In this document: positions 1 to 7,195 of the stretch, piece by piece | Layout: the number at the start of each line of letters is the position of its first letter | How positions within the stretch are numbered: the stretch's first letter is position 1 | Position numbers and translations under genes: made by a program | NCBI GenBank assembly: GCA_020024085.1 | Contig: JAHHUG010000057.1 | Span: forward strand, 1-8,943 | DNA length: 8,943 nucleotides | Origin: Christensenellaceae bacterium | GTDB taxonomy: Bacteria > Bacillota > Clostridia > Christensenellales > CAAEEZ01 | Reading direction: 5' to 3' | The notes under the pieces: model-generated | Told to the model about the DNA's origin: nothing | The model's database searches: none | Seen by the model: only the letters and a program-made list of their open reading frames with translations

Positions 1-13
1 ACTACATAACTTG

Positions 14-48
14 TATGTAAAAATATTGTTTAAGATATGTAAAAATAT
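14..48. repeat. 13-bp direct repeat in AT-rich leader
   Basis: The sequence TATGTAAAAATAT occurs at 14-26 and again at 36-48, so the copies start 22 bp apart, about two turns of the helix. Such spacing can suit a dimeric DNA-binding protein, but the unit is almost entirely A and T and may be chance. No coding sequence could be supported in positions 1-107. One frame is open from the edge to a stop near 67, but it has no recognisable content. Confidence 0.3.
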
Positions 49-107
49 GTACTCACCAGCCTATTAGGTAGCAAAATTTACATATAAATAAATAATCTTG
101 CACATTA

Positions 108-136
108 TTGACTAATTTAATAAAAAATAGTAAAAT
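108..136 (+). promoter_or_regulatory. Probable promoter of the pgpH-recO operon
   Basis: A TTGACT -35 element (108-113) and a TAAAAT -10 element (131-136) are separated by 17 bp, as expected for the housekeeping sigma factor. A perfect TATAAT at 136-141 also exists but lies 22 bp from TTGACT. A small hairpin (GCATT at 143-147, AATGC at 154-158) would sit directly before the ribosome binding site AGGAG at 162-166. Its 5-bp AT-rich stem is too weak to call a regulator. Confidence 0.55.
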
Positions 137-170
137 ATAATAGCATTATCTTTAATGCATTAGGAGTGAT

Positions 171-1649
171 ATGAAAAAACAACAAACTTATAAGGAAAAT
201 CCTAAATGGGAGCAGTTGAAGGATAGTAAGGTTGTAGCAGTAGCTATTTCAATAGCATTAATCTTTGTTACAGCAATTTATCTTGCACTGTTCGCAATGA
301 GTTGGTACGAGGGAGATATTGCTAGGGTATTTTCAGGACCAAACGGCATTGCTAGGTTTTTCTGTTTTCTACTACTTATCGGGATACTATTGTATGCAAC
401 GATAGGATTTATGTACTTTTTCAATAGGGATATGGTATATGCTGTCAAGTATATTGCACTTATTATGCTATTGATAGCCCTTGTATTTACCCTATGTATA
501 GTACTTGCAGATTGTATCAATATTTATGTAATGCCTTTTGCACTTGCTGCAATAATTATAGGCGTTATTATCAATGTAAGGACAGCACTTGTAGTTAATA
601 TCCTTATTAGCCAAATGTTATTTATGACAGTTGCATTATTCTCTCCAATGGCAGAGTTATCAATGGCAAGCTTGTCAGCATCAATCTTTGCAAACTTAAC
701 TTTAGGCTTTGTAATGATTTCACTTATTGGCAAAAACTATTCAAGGATAAAGTTTAATTTGTATGGAATGATAGGTAGCTTGATTGTTGCCCCATTCGTA
801 GTACTTATTACTTTTATCAGCAATGGCACCACTAAGGATATGCTAATGAATATGTTATGGATTGTAGTATCAAATCTTATTACAATCGTTTTATTTATGG
901 CAGTATTACCTTTATTTGAAAGCATATTCCAAGCTGTTACAAGTTATAGACTTGATGAGTTGTCTTCTCCAAACAATAAGCTACTTAAAAAGTTGAAAGA
1001 GGAGGCACCAGGCACATATAACCATAGTGTAATTGTTGGTAATATCGCAGAGAGTTGTGCATATGCGATTGGCGAAAATACAAAACTTGCTCGTGCAGCA
1101 GCACTTTATCACGATGTAGGTAAACTTGTTAGCCCCGAGTACTTTGTTGAAAACCAAGAGGGTGGATACAACCCACACGATGACCTAATTCCAGAGGTTA
1201 GTGTAAAAATGATTACTGACCACACAACAAATGGTTACAAAATCGCAAAGGAATGCCATTTACCAGATGAAATTGCAAAAATTGCAATGGAGCATCACGG
1301 TACAGCACCAGTTAAGTATTTTTACATTAAAGCACAAAATATTTCTACAAGTACACTTGATGCCAACTTGTTTGCATACCCAGGACCAAAACCATCTACA
1401 AAGGTTGCAGCAATTATTATGATTGCCGATACCGTAGAGGCAGCAACAAGAGCAATGAATATTGATACAATTGAGGAATATGACAAATTTGTTACTGGCT
1501 TAATCAAGGAAAAAATTGATTTAGGTCAATTTGATGATTGTCCTATTACAATGAAAGACCTTACAATTATTAAGGATACTATCGTAAAAGATGTTCCTAG
1601 TATGTTCCATAGCCGTATCAAATACCCAGATATGAAGAAGAAAAAATGA
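171..1649 (+). CDS. pgpH: PgpH-like membrane HD phosphodiesterase, short form
   Basis: This is probably a membrane-bound phosphodiesterase that hydrolyses the second messenger cyclic-di-AMP to pApA, as known for PgpH of Listeria and Bacillus. A single helix (about residues 20-43) is followed by a roughly 17-residue loop, several membrane helices (about 61-250) and a cytoplasmic HD domain (about 280-485). The expected metal and catalytic residues are visible: H285 in NHS, H314-D315 in YHDVGK, H351, H375-H376 in EHHGT, and D420 in IADTVEA. The family signatures YFVENQEGGYNPHD and VKYFYIKA are also present. The protein has 492 residues against about 700 for full-length PgpH; what is missing is the large extracellular 7TMR-HDED domain, normally between the first helix and the seven-helix bundle. 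The ATG is preceded by AGGAG at 162-166. The gene overlaps ybeY by 4 bp (ATGA). The family call is firm; the substrate is inferred. Confidence 0.9.
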   Translation: MKKQQTYKENPKWEQLKDSKVVAVAISIALIFVTAIYLALFAMSWYEGDIARVFSGPNGIARFFCFLLLIGILLYATIGFMYFFNRDMVYAVKYIALIMLLIALVFTLCIVLADCINIYVMPFALAAIIIGVIINVRTALVVNILISQMLFMTVALFSPMAELSMASLSASIFANLTLGFVMISLIGKNYSRIKFNLYGMIGSLIVAPFVVLITFISNGTTKDMLMNMLWIVVSNLITIVLFMAVLPLFESIFQAVTSYRLDELSSPNNKLLKKLKEEAPGTYNHSVIVGNIAESCAYAIGENTKLARAAALYHDVGKLVSPEYFVENQEGGYNPHDDLIPEVSVKMITDHTTNGYKIAKECHLPDEIAKIAMEHHGTAPVKYFYIKAQNISTSTLDANLFAYPGPKPSTKVAAIIMIADTVEAATRAMNIDTIEEYDKFVTGLIKEKIDLGQFDDCPITMKDLTIIKDTIVKDVPSMFHSRIKYPDMKKKK

Positions 1650-2119
1650 TAAATTTTTATAATGTAGACAAAGAATATATCAGTTTAGCAACAGAAATTT
1701 ATAATGCCGTACTAAAACACTTTAACCAACAGGAAGACATATTTGAAATTGACCTAGAGGGTGTTTCAAGAGAGGAAATCCACGAAGTCAACATAGAGCA
1801 ACGAGGTGTGGATAGAGCCACCGATGTACTTAGTTTTCAGTATATCGAGGAGTTAAATTTGCCTTGTACAATAGAAGATTATCCAATGGATATTGACTAC
1901 GAAACGGGTAAAATTATGCTTGGCGATATCCTTGTATGTATGGATATTATGAAAGAGCAAGCTATCGAGTACAATCATAGCGAAGAAAGGGAAGTTGCAT
2001 ACCTTACCTTGCACGGAATTTTGCACCTATTAGGCTTTGACCATATGACCGAGGAAGACAAGGCAGTTATGCGACAACAGGAAGAGGCTGTTCTAAATAG
2101 CCTAAATATTACACGATAA
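1646..2119 (+). CDS. ybeY: Endoribonuclease YbeY (rRNA maturation)
   Basis: YbeY is a single-domain, zinc-dependent endoribonuclease involved in 16S rRNA 3' end processing and ribosome quality control in the cytoplasm. The 157-residue length is normal. The diagnostic zinc motif HGILHLLGFDH is intact, with ligands H123, H127 and H133. The conserved block DRATDVLSF (residues 56-64) and the GDI segment before the motif are also present. The start codon overlaps the pgpH stop as ATGA and has only a weak purine-rich stretch upstream, so translation is probably coupled to pgpH. The gene ends in TAATG, sharing one base with the start of cdd. In many Firmicutes a diacylglycerol kinase gene (dgkA) lies between ybeY and cdd; it is absent here. 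Confidence 0.95.
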   Translation: MINFYNVDKEYISLATEIYNAVLKHFNQQEDIFEIDLEGVSREEIHEVNIEQRGVDRATDVLSFQYIEELNLPCTIEDYPMDIDYETGKIMLGDILVCMDIMKEQAIEYNHSEEREVAYLTLHGILHLLGFDHMTEEDKAVMRQQEEAVLNSLNITR

Positions 2120-2505
2120 TGGAAGAATTATTAGCAAAGGCGAAGGAAGCAATCCACAAATCTTATGCACCTTACTCAAACTTTAAGGTGGGTGCAAGTT
2201 TGCTTACTTCTGGTGGAATTTTTACTGGTGCAAATATCGAAAATATATCCTATTCAGCCACAATGTGTGCAGAAAGGGTAGCCGTTTTTAATGCAATCTC
2301 AAATGGCGAAATGGAGTTTGAAGCAATTTGTGTGTATCATAACGGAGAGCAAATGCCATATCCTTGTGGTAGCTGTTTGCAAGTACTTAGTGAGTTTGTA
2401 GTTGCAGAGGATTTCACAATTTATGTTGCTAATGATTATAAAGTGGAGCAATATACTTTAGCCCAGTTATTGCCCGTAAAATTTGAAGGAGACTTAGATG
2501 TTTAA
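2119..2505 (+). CDS. cdd: Cytidine deaminase, homotetrameric type
   Basis: This enzyme deaminates cytidine and deoxycytidine to uridine and deoxyuridine in pyrimidine salvage. The 128-residue length fits the short tetrameric class of Bacillus and human enzymes. The zinc site is complete: C50 with catalytic E52 in CAER, then C83 and C86 in PCGSCLQ. The N-terminal SYAPYSNFKVGA block and NIENISY substrate-binding segment are also typical. One small deviation is Leu87 where many family members have Arg (PCGxCRQ); a CLQ form may be common in this lineage. There is no clear ribosome binding site before the ATG, and the TAATG junction with ybeY suggests coupled translation. Its last 8 bp overlap era, and its end carries the era ribosome binding site. 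Confidence 0.95.
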   Translation: MEELLAKAKEAIHKSYAPYSNFKVGASLLTSGGIFTGANIENISYSATMCAERVAVFNAISNGEMEFEAICVYHNGEQMPYPCGSCLQVLSEFVVAEDFTIYVANDYKVEQYTLAQLLPVKFEGDLDV

Positions 2506-3397
2506 GACAGGCTTTATTGCAATTAACGGTAAGGCAAATGTAGGTAAATCTACACTTACTAATAGATTAGTTGGCGAAAAGGTTTCCATCGTTTCGTGGA
2601 AAGCTCATACCACAAGAGATAATATTTTGGGTATTGTTAATGGCGAGGATTACCAAGCTATTTTTATTGATACCCCTGGACTACACACAGCAAAAAACAA
2701 GTTAGATAAGTATATGATGAAGTCAGCAAGACAAGCTATGAATGATGTTGACTTAATGCTTTATGTAATTGATAGCGATGCTCGCCCAGATGAGTACGAT
2801 ATCGAGTTTGTAAAGATGCACGCAGATAGAGAGTATCCACTTATTGTTGTACTAAATAAGGAAGATAAGGCAGGTCCTGAAAAAATACTTAACCTTATTG
2901 ATATGATGAAAGATATTGATGGAGTTAAGGCAATTATTCCTATCAGTGCAATAAGAGGTGATAATGTTGACCACCTACTTGAAGAAATCGTAAAATATCT
3001 TCCAGAGGGAGAGGCAATTTACGATAGAGATGAGGTTTCCGACAAGGATTTAGCCTTTATGATGAGAGAAATTGTTAGGGAAAAAACCTTACGACTTCTT
3101 GATAAGGAAGTGCCTTATGGAATTGGTGTTTCTCTTCAAAAGTTTAGGAAAAGAGAGGGTAAAGATATCTACGATATCGAGGGTACAATCTATTGCGAAA
3201 AGGAAAATCATAAGGGTATTATCATAGGTAAAAATGGTAGTATGCTTAAAAAAATATCAACCTATTCAAGACAGGATATCGAGGATATGCTAGGTACTCA
3301 AGTTTGCTTAAAACTTTGGGTAAAGGTTAAGCCGGACTGGAGAGAAGATGTATCTACTCTTGAAAAATTAGGTTATAGCACAAAAAATAATCAATAA
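2498..3397 (+). CDS. era: GTPase Era (30S ribosome assembly)
   Basis: Era is a GTPase that binds the 3' end of 16S rRNA during 30S subunit maturation. The 299-residue protein has the expected two parts. The GTPase domain has the P-loop GKANVGKS (11-18), the switch I threonines in HTTRD (37-41), DTPG (58-61), NKED (120-123) and a G5-like SAIRGDN (150-156). The KH RNA-binding domain (about 200-280) has GIIIGKNG (240-247) and the typical ending LWVKVKPDW. Several motif residues differ from the usual form: GRPNVGKS, KPQTTR and NKxD with a hydrophobic third residue are commoner. The core catalytic and nucleotide-contact residues are kept, so I expect an active enzyme. The start is supported by GAAGGAG at 2485-2491, inside cdd. 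A 24-bp gap separates era from the yqzL-like gene. Confidence 0.95.
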   Translation: MFKTGFIAINGKANVGKSTLTNRLVGEKVSIVSWKAHTTRDNILGIVNGEDYQAIFIDTPGLHTAKNKLDKYMMKSARQAMNDVDLMLYVIDSDARPDEYDIEFVKMHADREYPLIVVLNKEDKAGPEKILNLIDMMKDIDGVKAIIPISAIRGDNVDHLLEEIVKYLPEGEAIYDRDEVSDKDLAFMMREIVREKTLRLLDKEVPYGIGVSLQKFRKREGKDIYDIEGTIYCEKENHKGIIIGKNGSMLKKISTYSRQDIEDMLGTQVCLKLWVKVKPDWREDVSTLEKLGYSTKNNQ

Positions 3398-3421
3398 TAA
3401 ATATTTGCACATACTACAAGT

Positions 3422-3511
3422 ATGGATAAGATATTTAAGCTTTTTGAAGATACTGGCAATATAGGTTGGTATCTTCTTTATAAAGATTTAGAAAATGGAA
3501 GTAAAGATTAA
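3422..3511 (+). CDS. yqzL: YqzL-family small protein between era and recO
   Basis: This 29-residue frame begins at an ATG 24 bp after era and ends 17 bp inside recO, in a different frame. The peptide contains TGNIGWYLLYKDLE, which matches the core I recall for YqzL proteins (TGNIDxYLLYKE), small proteins found between era and recO in Bacillus and related Firmicutes. Position, peptide and length together make a real gene likely. The function of YqzL is not known to me. No strong ribosome binding site lies upstream. Because recO itself has only a poor site, translation through this small gene may help initiate recO. The match is from memory, not from a search. Confidence 0.8.
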   Translation: MDKIFKLFEDTGNIGWYLLYKDLENGSKD

Positions 3512-4223
3512 GGCAATTTGTATCAAAAGTATTGATTACAAGGATAATGACAGTTTAATAACACTTGCATCACTTGAAAGGGGCAAAATTTTAGCCACGG
3601 TTAGAGGTAGTAAAAAACAAACCTCTAGGCTTAGATTTTCGGCCTCTTTATTTTGTTTTGGTGAATATATCCTTAATGTGTCAAAGTCGGGCAGATACAC
3701 TGTTACAGGTTGCGACTTAATAGACAGTTTTATCCCTATTCGTGAGGATATAATCAAGTTTTATCTTGCCAGCATTATGCTAGAAATCTTGGAAAAAAAT
3801 CTAGTTACACCTAACGATAAACTGATTTTGCAAACCATTAAGTCCATTAAAGCACTATGCTATAACGAGCAGGAGGAGGTTTGTGCCACCATTGAAAATG
3901 TGTACAAATCAATGTTAATTAGTGGATATGGTTTCCCAAAGGTTGAGTGCAAGGTTTGTGGAAAAAAGAGTGAACTTTATTTTGACGAAAGCTCACTTGA
4001 TTTTGTATGCAAGTCTCACAAGGTTAATAAAGGGGTATTGCTAAAAGATGCAGTTATTCAAGGGCTAGGCTACATATACGAGGGAAATTTTGATAAATTA
4101 GAAGATTTTGACTTATCTACAAGGCAAAATATCTTGTATTTGCTTGTTATTTATTTTGAGCAAATCGCCGATATCAATATCAAAACATACAAAAGTTATT
4201 TTGATTTAGTCAAAAGATTATAA
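3495..4223 (+). CDS. recO: DNA repair protein RecO
   Basis: RecO is a recombination mediator that, with RecR, helps load RecA onto SSB-coated single-stranded DNA and anneals DNA strands. The 242-residue length is normal. An N-terminal OB-fold (about residues 1-80) carries the family pattern DNDSLITLASLERGKILATV followed by a basic GSKK turn, and a helical C-terminal half contains a zinc-binding region. The zinc region shows C152, C155 (CKVCG), C172 and then H175 (CKSH), so the usual fourth cysteine seems replaced by histidine. The ATG lies inside the yqzL-like gene with no good ribosome binding site, which points to coupled translation. No strong intrinsic terminator was seen between recO and ppdK, so some read-through is possible. 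Confidence 0.93.
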   Translation: MEVKIKAICIKSIDYKDNDSLITLASLERGKILATVRGSKKQTSRLRFSASLFCFGEYILNVSKSGRYTVTGCDLIDSFIPIREDIIKFYLASIMLEILEKNLVTPNDKLILQTIKSIKALCYNEQEEVCATIENVYKSMLISGYGFPKVECKVCGKKSELYFDESSLDFVCKSHKVNKGVLLKDAVIQGLGYIYEGNFDKLEDFDLSTRQNILYLLVIYFEQIADINIKTYKSYFDLVKRL

Positions 4224-4251
4224 ATATAGTTTATAATAAATTAGATATATA

Positions 4252-4280
4252 TTGACTATATATTAAAAAACCATTATAAA
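4252..4280 (+). promoter_or_regulatory. Candidate upstream promoter of ppdK
   Basis: TTGACT (4252-4257) and TATAAA (4275-4280) are separated by exactly 17 bp. The -35 element lies 28 bp after the recO stop. The surrounding DNA is very AT-rich, which lowers confidence that this is used. Confidence 0.5.
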
Positions 4281-4294
4281 AAGGTTGAAATTTA

Positions 4295-4323
4295 TTGCAA
4301 ATTATATTATTATATTATATAAG
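4295..4323 (+). promoter_or_regulatory. Candidate proximal promoter of ppdK
   Basis: TTGCAA (4295-4300) and TATAAG (4318-4323) are 17 bp apart. Transcription from here would give a leader of about 45-50 bases before the ppdK ATG. It would be a second, tandem promoter for ppdK. The run of TATATTATATAA allows other -10 choices. Confidence 0.45.
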
Positions 4324-4360
4324 TAACAAATACAATAAATAATAAATTTAAATTCCAATT

Positions 4361-4366
4361 AGGAGG
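4361..4366 (+). promoter_or_regulatory. Ribosome binding site that fixes the ppdK start
   Basis: A consensus AGGAGG ends 10 bases before the ATG at 4377 and only 1 base before an in-frame TTG at 4368. The TTG is therefore too close to be used. The ATG start also gives the family's usual N-terminus, MKKYVYLFSEADG. Confidence 0.9.
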
Positions 4367-4376
4367 ATTGAACTTT

Positions 4377-7004
4377 ATGAAAAAATATGTTTATCTGTTC
4401 AGTGAAGCAGATGGCAGTAACAAAGCATTGTTTGGTGGTAAAGGTGCTAACCTTGCTGAAATGACCAAACTTGGTATGCCAGTTCCACAAGGTTTTACCA
4501 TTACAACAGAAGCTTGTACAAAGTACTATGCTGATGGAGAAGTTTTAGCAGACGAAATTGTTGAGCAAATTTTCGACGCTTTAGCAAAAGTAGAGAAATT
4601 ACAAGGTAAGAAGTTCGGCGATTTAGAGAACCCATACCTAGTATCTGTTCGTTCAGGTGCTAGAGCATCAATGCCAGGTATGATGGATACTATCCTTAAC
4701 TTAGGTCTAAACGATGTATCTGTAAAAGGTCTTGCTAAATTAACAGGTGATGACCGTTTTGCTTACGACTGTTATAGAAGATTTATTCAAATGTATTCAG
4801 ATGTTGTTATCGGTGTTGGTAAACAAGCATTTGAAAGAATGATTGGTGACTTAAAGGATTCTAAGGGTTACAAGTCAGATGTTGATATGACTGCTGAAGA
4901 TTTACAAAGCTTAATCGCTAGATTCAAGGAGTACTTCAAAGCTGACCAAGGTTACGATTTCCCTCAAGACCCTAAGGAGCAATTAATCGGTGCTGTAAAG
5001 GCTGTATTCCGTTCTTGGGACAACCCTCGTGCTATCGTTTATAGAAGAATGAATGATATCCCTGGCGACTGGGGTACTGCAGTTAATGTACAATCAATGG
5101 TATTTGGTAACATGGGTGAGACATCTGGTACAGGTGTTGCATTTACTCGTGACCCAGCTACTGGTGAAAAGAAATTATTCGGTGAGTACTTAATGAACGC
5201 TCAAGGTGAGGACGTAGTTGCTGGTGTTAGAACTCCAAGCCCTATCGACCACTTAAAAGTACAAAACCCAGAAGCATATAACCAATTTGTTCAAATTGCT
5301 AACACACTAGAGCAACACAACAAAGATATGCAAGATATGGAGTTTACAATTGAAAGAGGTAAACTATTCATGCTTCAAACTAGAAACGGTAAGAGAACAG
5401 CTAATGCAGCTCTTAAGATTGCAGTTGACCTAGTTAAAGAAGGTATGATTACAGAGGAAGAGGCTTGCTTAAGAGTTGAGCCAAAACAATTAGATACATT
5501 ACTTCACCCACAATTTGATGCAAAAGCTCTAAAGGCTGCTACACCAATTGCAAAAGGTCTTCCAGCATCTCCAGGTGCTGCTTATGGTAAGATTTCATTC
5601 ACTGCTGAAGAAGCTGTTGAAAGAAACAAGGCTGGTGAAAAGGTTGTTCTTGTTAGACTTGAGACATCTCCAGAAGACATCGAAGGTATGGTTGCTGCTG
5701 AAGGTATCCTAACTGTTCGTGGTGGTATGACATCTCACGCTGCAGTAGTTGCTCGTGGTATGGGTGAGTGCTGTGTTGCTGGTTGTGGTGCTCTTGTTGT
5801 TGATGAAGAGGCTAAAACAGTTACAATCGACGGTAAAGTATATACAACAGAAGATTATATCTCTCTTGATGGTTCTACTGGTAATGTTTACGCTGGTATC
5901 ATCGAGACAAAGCCTGCTGATATTTCTGGTAACTTCGGTACATTAATGGGCTGGGCTGATAAGTACAGAGCTCTAAAAGTTAGAACAAACGCTGATACTC
6001 CAAAGGATGCTGCTCAAGCTTATGCATTCGGTGCTGAAGGTATTGGTCTTTGCCGTACAGAGCATATGTTCTTCAAAGAAGATAGAATTATGTCTGTAAG
6101 AAAGATGATTGTTGCAAAAACAGTTGAAGCTAGAAAGGCTGCTCTTAACGAGTTATTACCAATGCAAAGAGAAGACTTCGTAGGTATCTACGAGGCTATG
6201 AAGGGCAATGGTGTTACAATCCGTTTCTTAGACCCACCTCTACATGAGTTCGTTCCTCACAAAGATGCTGAAATCCAAGAGTTAGCTGACGAATTAAAGA
6301 TGAGCTTTGCTGAGCTTAAGAAGATTGTTGATGACTTACACGAGTTCAACCCAATGTTAGGTCACAGAGGTTGCCGTCTTTCTGTAACATATCCAGAAAT
6401 TGCTGAAATGCAAGCTAGAGCCGTTATGGAAGCTGCTATTATCGTATCAAAGAGAAATGACTACAAGGTTACTCCAGAAATCATGATTCCACTTGTTGGC
6501 GAAGTTAAAGAGCTTAAGTATGTAAAAGAGCATGTAGTTGCTGTTCTTGAAGAAGTTATGAAAGAGCAAAATTACAAGCTTGATTACAAGATTGGTACAA
6601 TGATTGAGATTCCTCGTGCAGCACTTACAGCTGACCAAATCGCTAAAGAGGCTGACTTCTTCTCATTCGGTACAAACGACTTAACACAAATGACATTTGG
6701 TTTCTCTCGTGATGATGCTGGTAAGTTCCTAGATGACTACTATGCAAAGAAGATTTTCGAAAGCGACCCATTTGCTAAAGTTGACCAAATCGGTGTTGGT
6801 AGACTTATGAAGATTGCTTCTACTGAAGGTAGAGCAGTTAACCCAGATTTACACTTAGGTATCTGTGGTGAGCACGGTGGTGACCCATCTACTGTTGAAT
6901 TCTGTCATGATATCGGACTTGATTATGTATCTTGTTCTCCATTTAGAGTTCCACTTGCTAGACTTGCTGCTGCTCAAGCAAACATCAAGAACCCAAGAAA
7001 GTAA
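4377..7004 (+). CDS. ppdK: Pyruvate, phosphate dikinase
   Basis: PPDK interconverts pyruvate, ATP and phosphate with phosphoenolpyruvate, AMP and pyrophosphate. In anaerobes it often works in the glycolytic direction, saving energy by using pyrophosphate. The 875-residue protein, counted from the ATG at 4377, has the usual order: ATP-grasp domain (about 1-340, including FGGKGANLAEMT and SVRSGARASMPGMMDT), swivelling phosphohistidine domain (about 390-510) with GGMTSHAAVVARGMG and catalytic H454, and a C-terminal PEP/pyruvate barrel ending with GICGEHGGDP and catalytic C830. All key residues are present. The codon set is more uniform than that of the genes on either side (many GGT, GCT, GTT and ACA), as expected for a highly expressed gene. 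It has its own promoters, an ideal ribosome binding site and a downstream terminator, so it is probably monocistronic. Identity is firm; the flux direction in the cell is inferred. Confidence 0.98.
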   Translation: MKKYVYLFSEADGSNKALFGGKGANLAEMTKLGMPVPQGFTITTEACTKYYADGEVLADEIVEQIFDALAKVEKLQGKKFGDLENPYLVSVRSGARASMPGMMDTILNLGLNDVSVKGLAKLTGDDRFAYDCYRRFIQMYSDVVIGVGKQAFERMIGDLKDSKGYKSDVDMTAEDLQSLIARFKEYFKADQGYDFPQDPKEQLIGAVKAVFRSWDNPRAIVYRRMNDIPGDWGTAVNVQSMVFGNMGETSGTGVAFTRDPATGEKKLFGEYLMNAQGEDVVAGVRTPSPIDHLKVQNPEAYNQFVQIANTLEQHNKDMQDMEFTIERGKLFMLQTRNGKRTANAALKIAVDLVKEGMITEEEACLRVEPKQLDTLLHPQFDAKALKAATPIAKGLPASPGAAYGKISFTAEEAVERNKAGEKVVLVRLETSPEDIEGMVAAEGILTVRGGMTSHAAVVARGMGECCVAGCGALVVDEEAKTVTIDGKVYTTEDYISLDGSTGNVYAGIIETKPADISGNFGTLMGWADKYRALKVRTNADTPKDAAQAYAFGAEGIGLCRTEHMFFKEDRIMSVRKMIVAKTVEARKAALNELLPMQREDFVGIYEAMKGNGVTIRFLDPPLHEFVPHKDAEIQELADELKMSFAELKKIVDDLHEFNPMLGHRGCRLSVTYPEIAEMQARAVMEAAIIVSKRNDYKVTPEIMIPLVGEVKELKYVKEHVVAVLEEVMKEQNYKLDYKIGTMIEIPRAALTADQIAKEADFFSFGTNDLTQMTFGFSRDDAGKFLDDYYAKKIFESDPFAKVDQIGVGRLMKIASTEGRAVNPDLHLGICGEHGGDPSTVEFCHDIGLDYVSCSPFRVPLARLAAAQANIKNPRK

Positions 7005-7026
7005 TTCTTTGGATAAACTAAATATT

Positions 7027-7055
7027 AAAGGACTATCTTTTGATAGTCCTTTTTT
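7027..7055 (+). terminator. Intrinsic terminator after ppdK
   Basis: A perfect stem AAAGGACTATC (7027-7037) pairs with GATAGTCCTTT (7042-7052) around a TTTT loop. A T tract continues to 7055. It begins 23 bases after the ppdK stop and should separate ppdK from the riboswitch unit. Confidence 0.93.
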
Positions 7056-7160
7056 AATGTAATAATTGTTGAAATTTTTATTCCTTGCATATAATATTTT
7101 GGTTGTTTTTTGTATGATTGTAATAAGAATGTAAAAGTTTTAATAAATATATATTATCCA

Positions 7161-7189
7161 TTGACAAAGAATTATTTATAATGTAATAT
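7161..7189 (+). promoter_or_regulatory. Promoter of the riboswitch-oadB unit
   Basis: A perfect TTGACA (7161-7166) is followed 17 bp later by TAATAT (7184-7189). Initiation 6-7 bases downstream would start the RNA at about 7195-7197, right at the beginning of the riboswitch P1 helix. A TATAAT at 7177-7182 is too close to the -35 to pair with it. A weaker TTGTTG/TATAAT pair (7066-7071, 7090-7095; 18 bp) lies upstream. Nothing else was recognised between 7056 and 7160. Confidence 0.75.
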
Positions 7190-7195
7190 GTAGAT

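Noticed and set aside
53..74. Possible hairpin around CAGCCTATTAGGTAGC
   Set aside because: Pairing is only 3-4 bp and imperfect, with no downstream T tract.
1231..1422. Second + frame inside the HD domain of pgpH
   Set aside because: It lies fully within a conserved coding region and its product has no recognisable content.
4268..4287. AACC/GGTT hairpin as a recO terminator
   Set aside because: The stem is only 4 bp with a long AT loop and no T tract, so it is not a credible intrinsic terminator.
4368..4376. TTG start for ppdK, three codons upstream of the chosen ATG
   Set aside because: It lies one base after AGGAGG, too close for initiation. The ATG at 4377 has suitable spacing and the family's normal N-terminus.
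5749..5946. 65-codon open frame inside ppdK in another + frame
   Set aside because: It is a low-complexity Leu/Val product explained by the GGT/GCT/GTT codon pattern of ppdK read in a shifted frame, with no family signal.
6447..6638. Minus-strand open frame opposite ppdK
   Set aside because: No ribosome binding site or family features. It is a by-product of the strong coding bias on the + strand.
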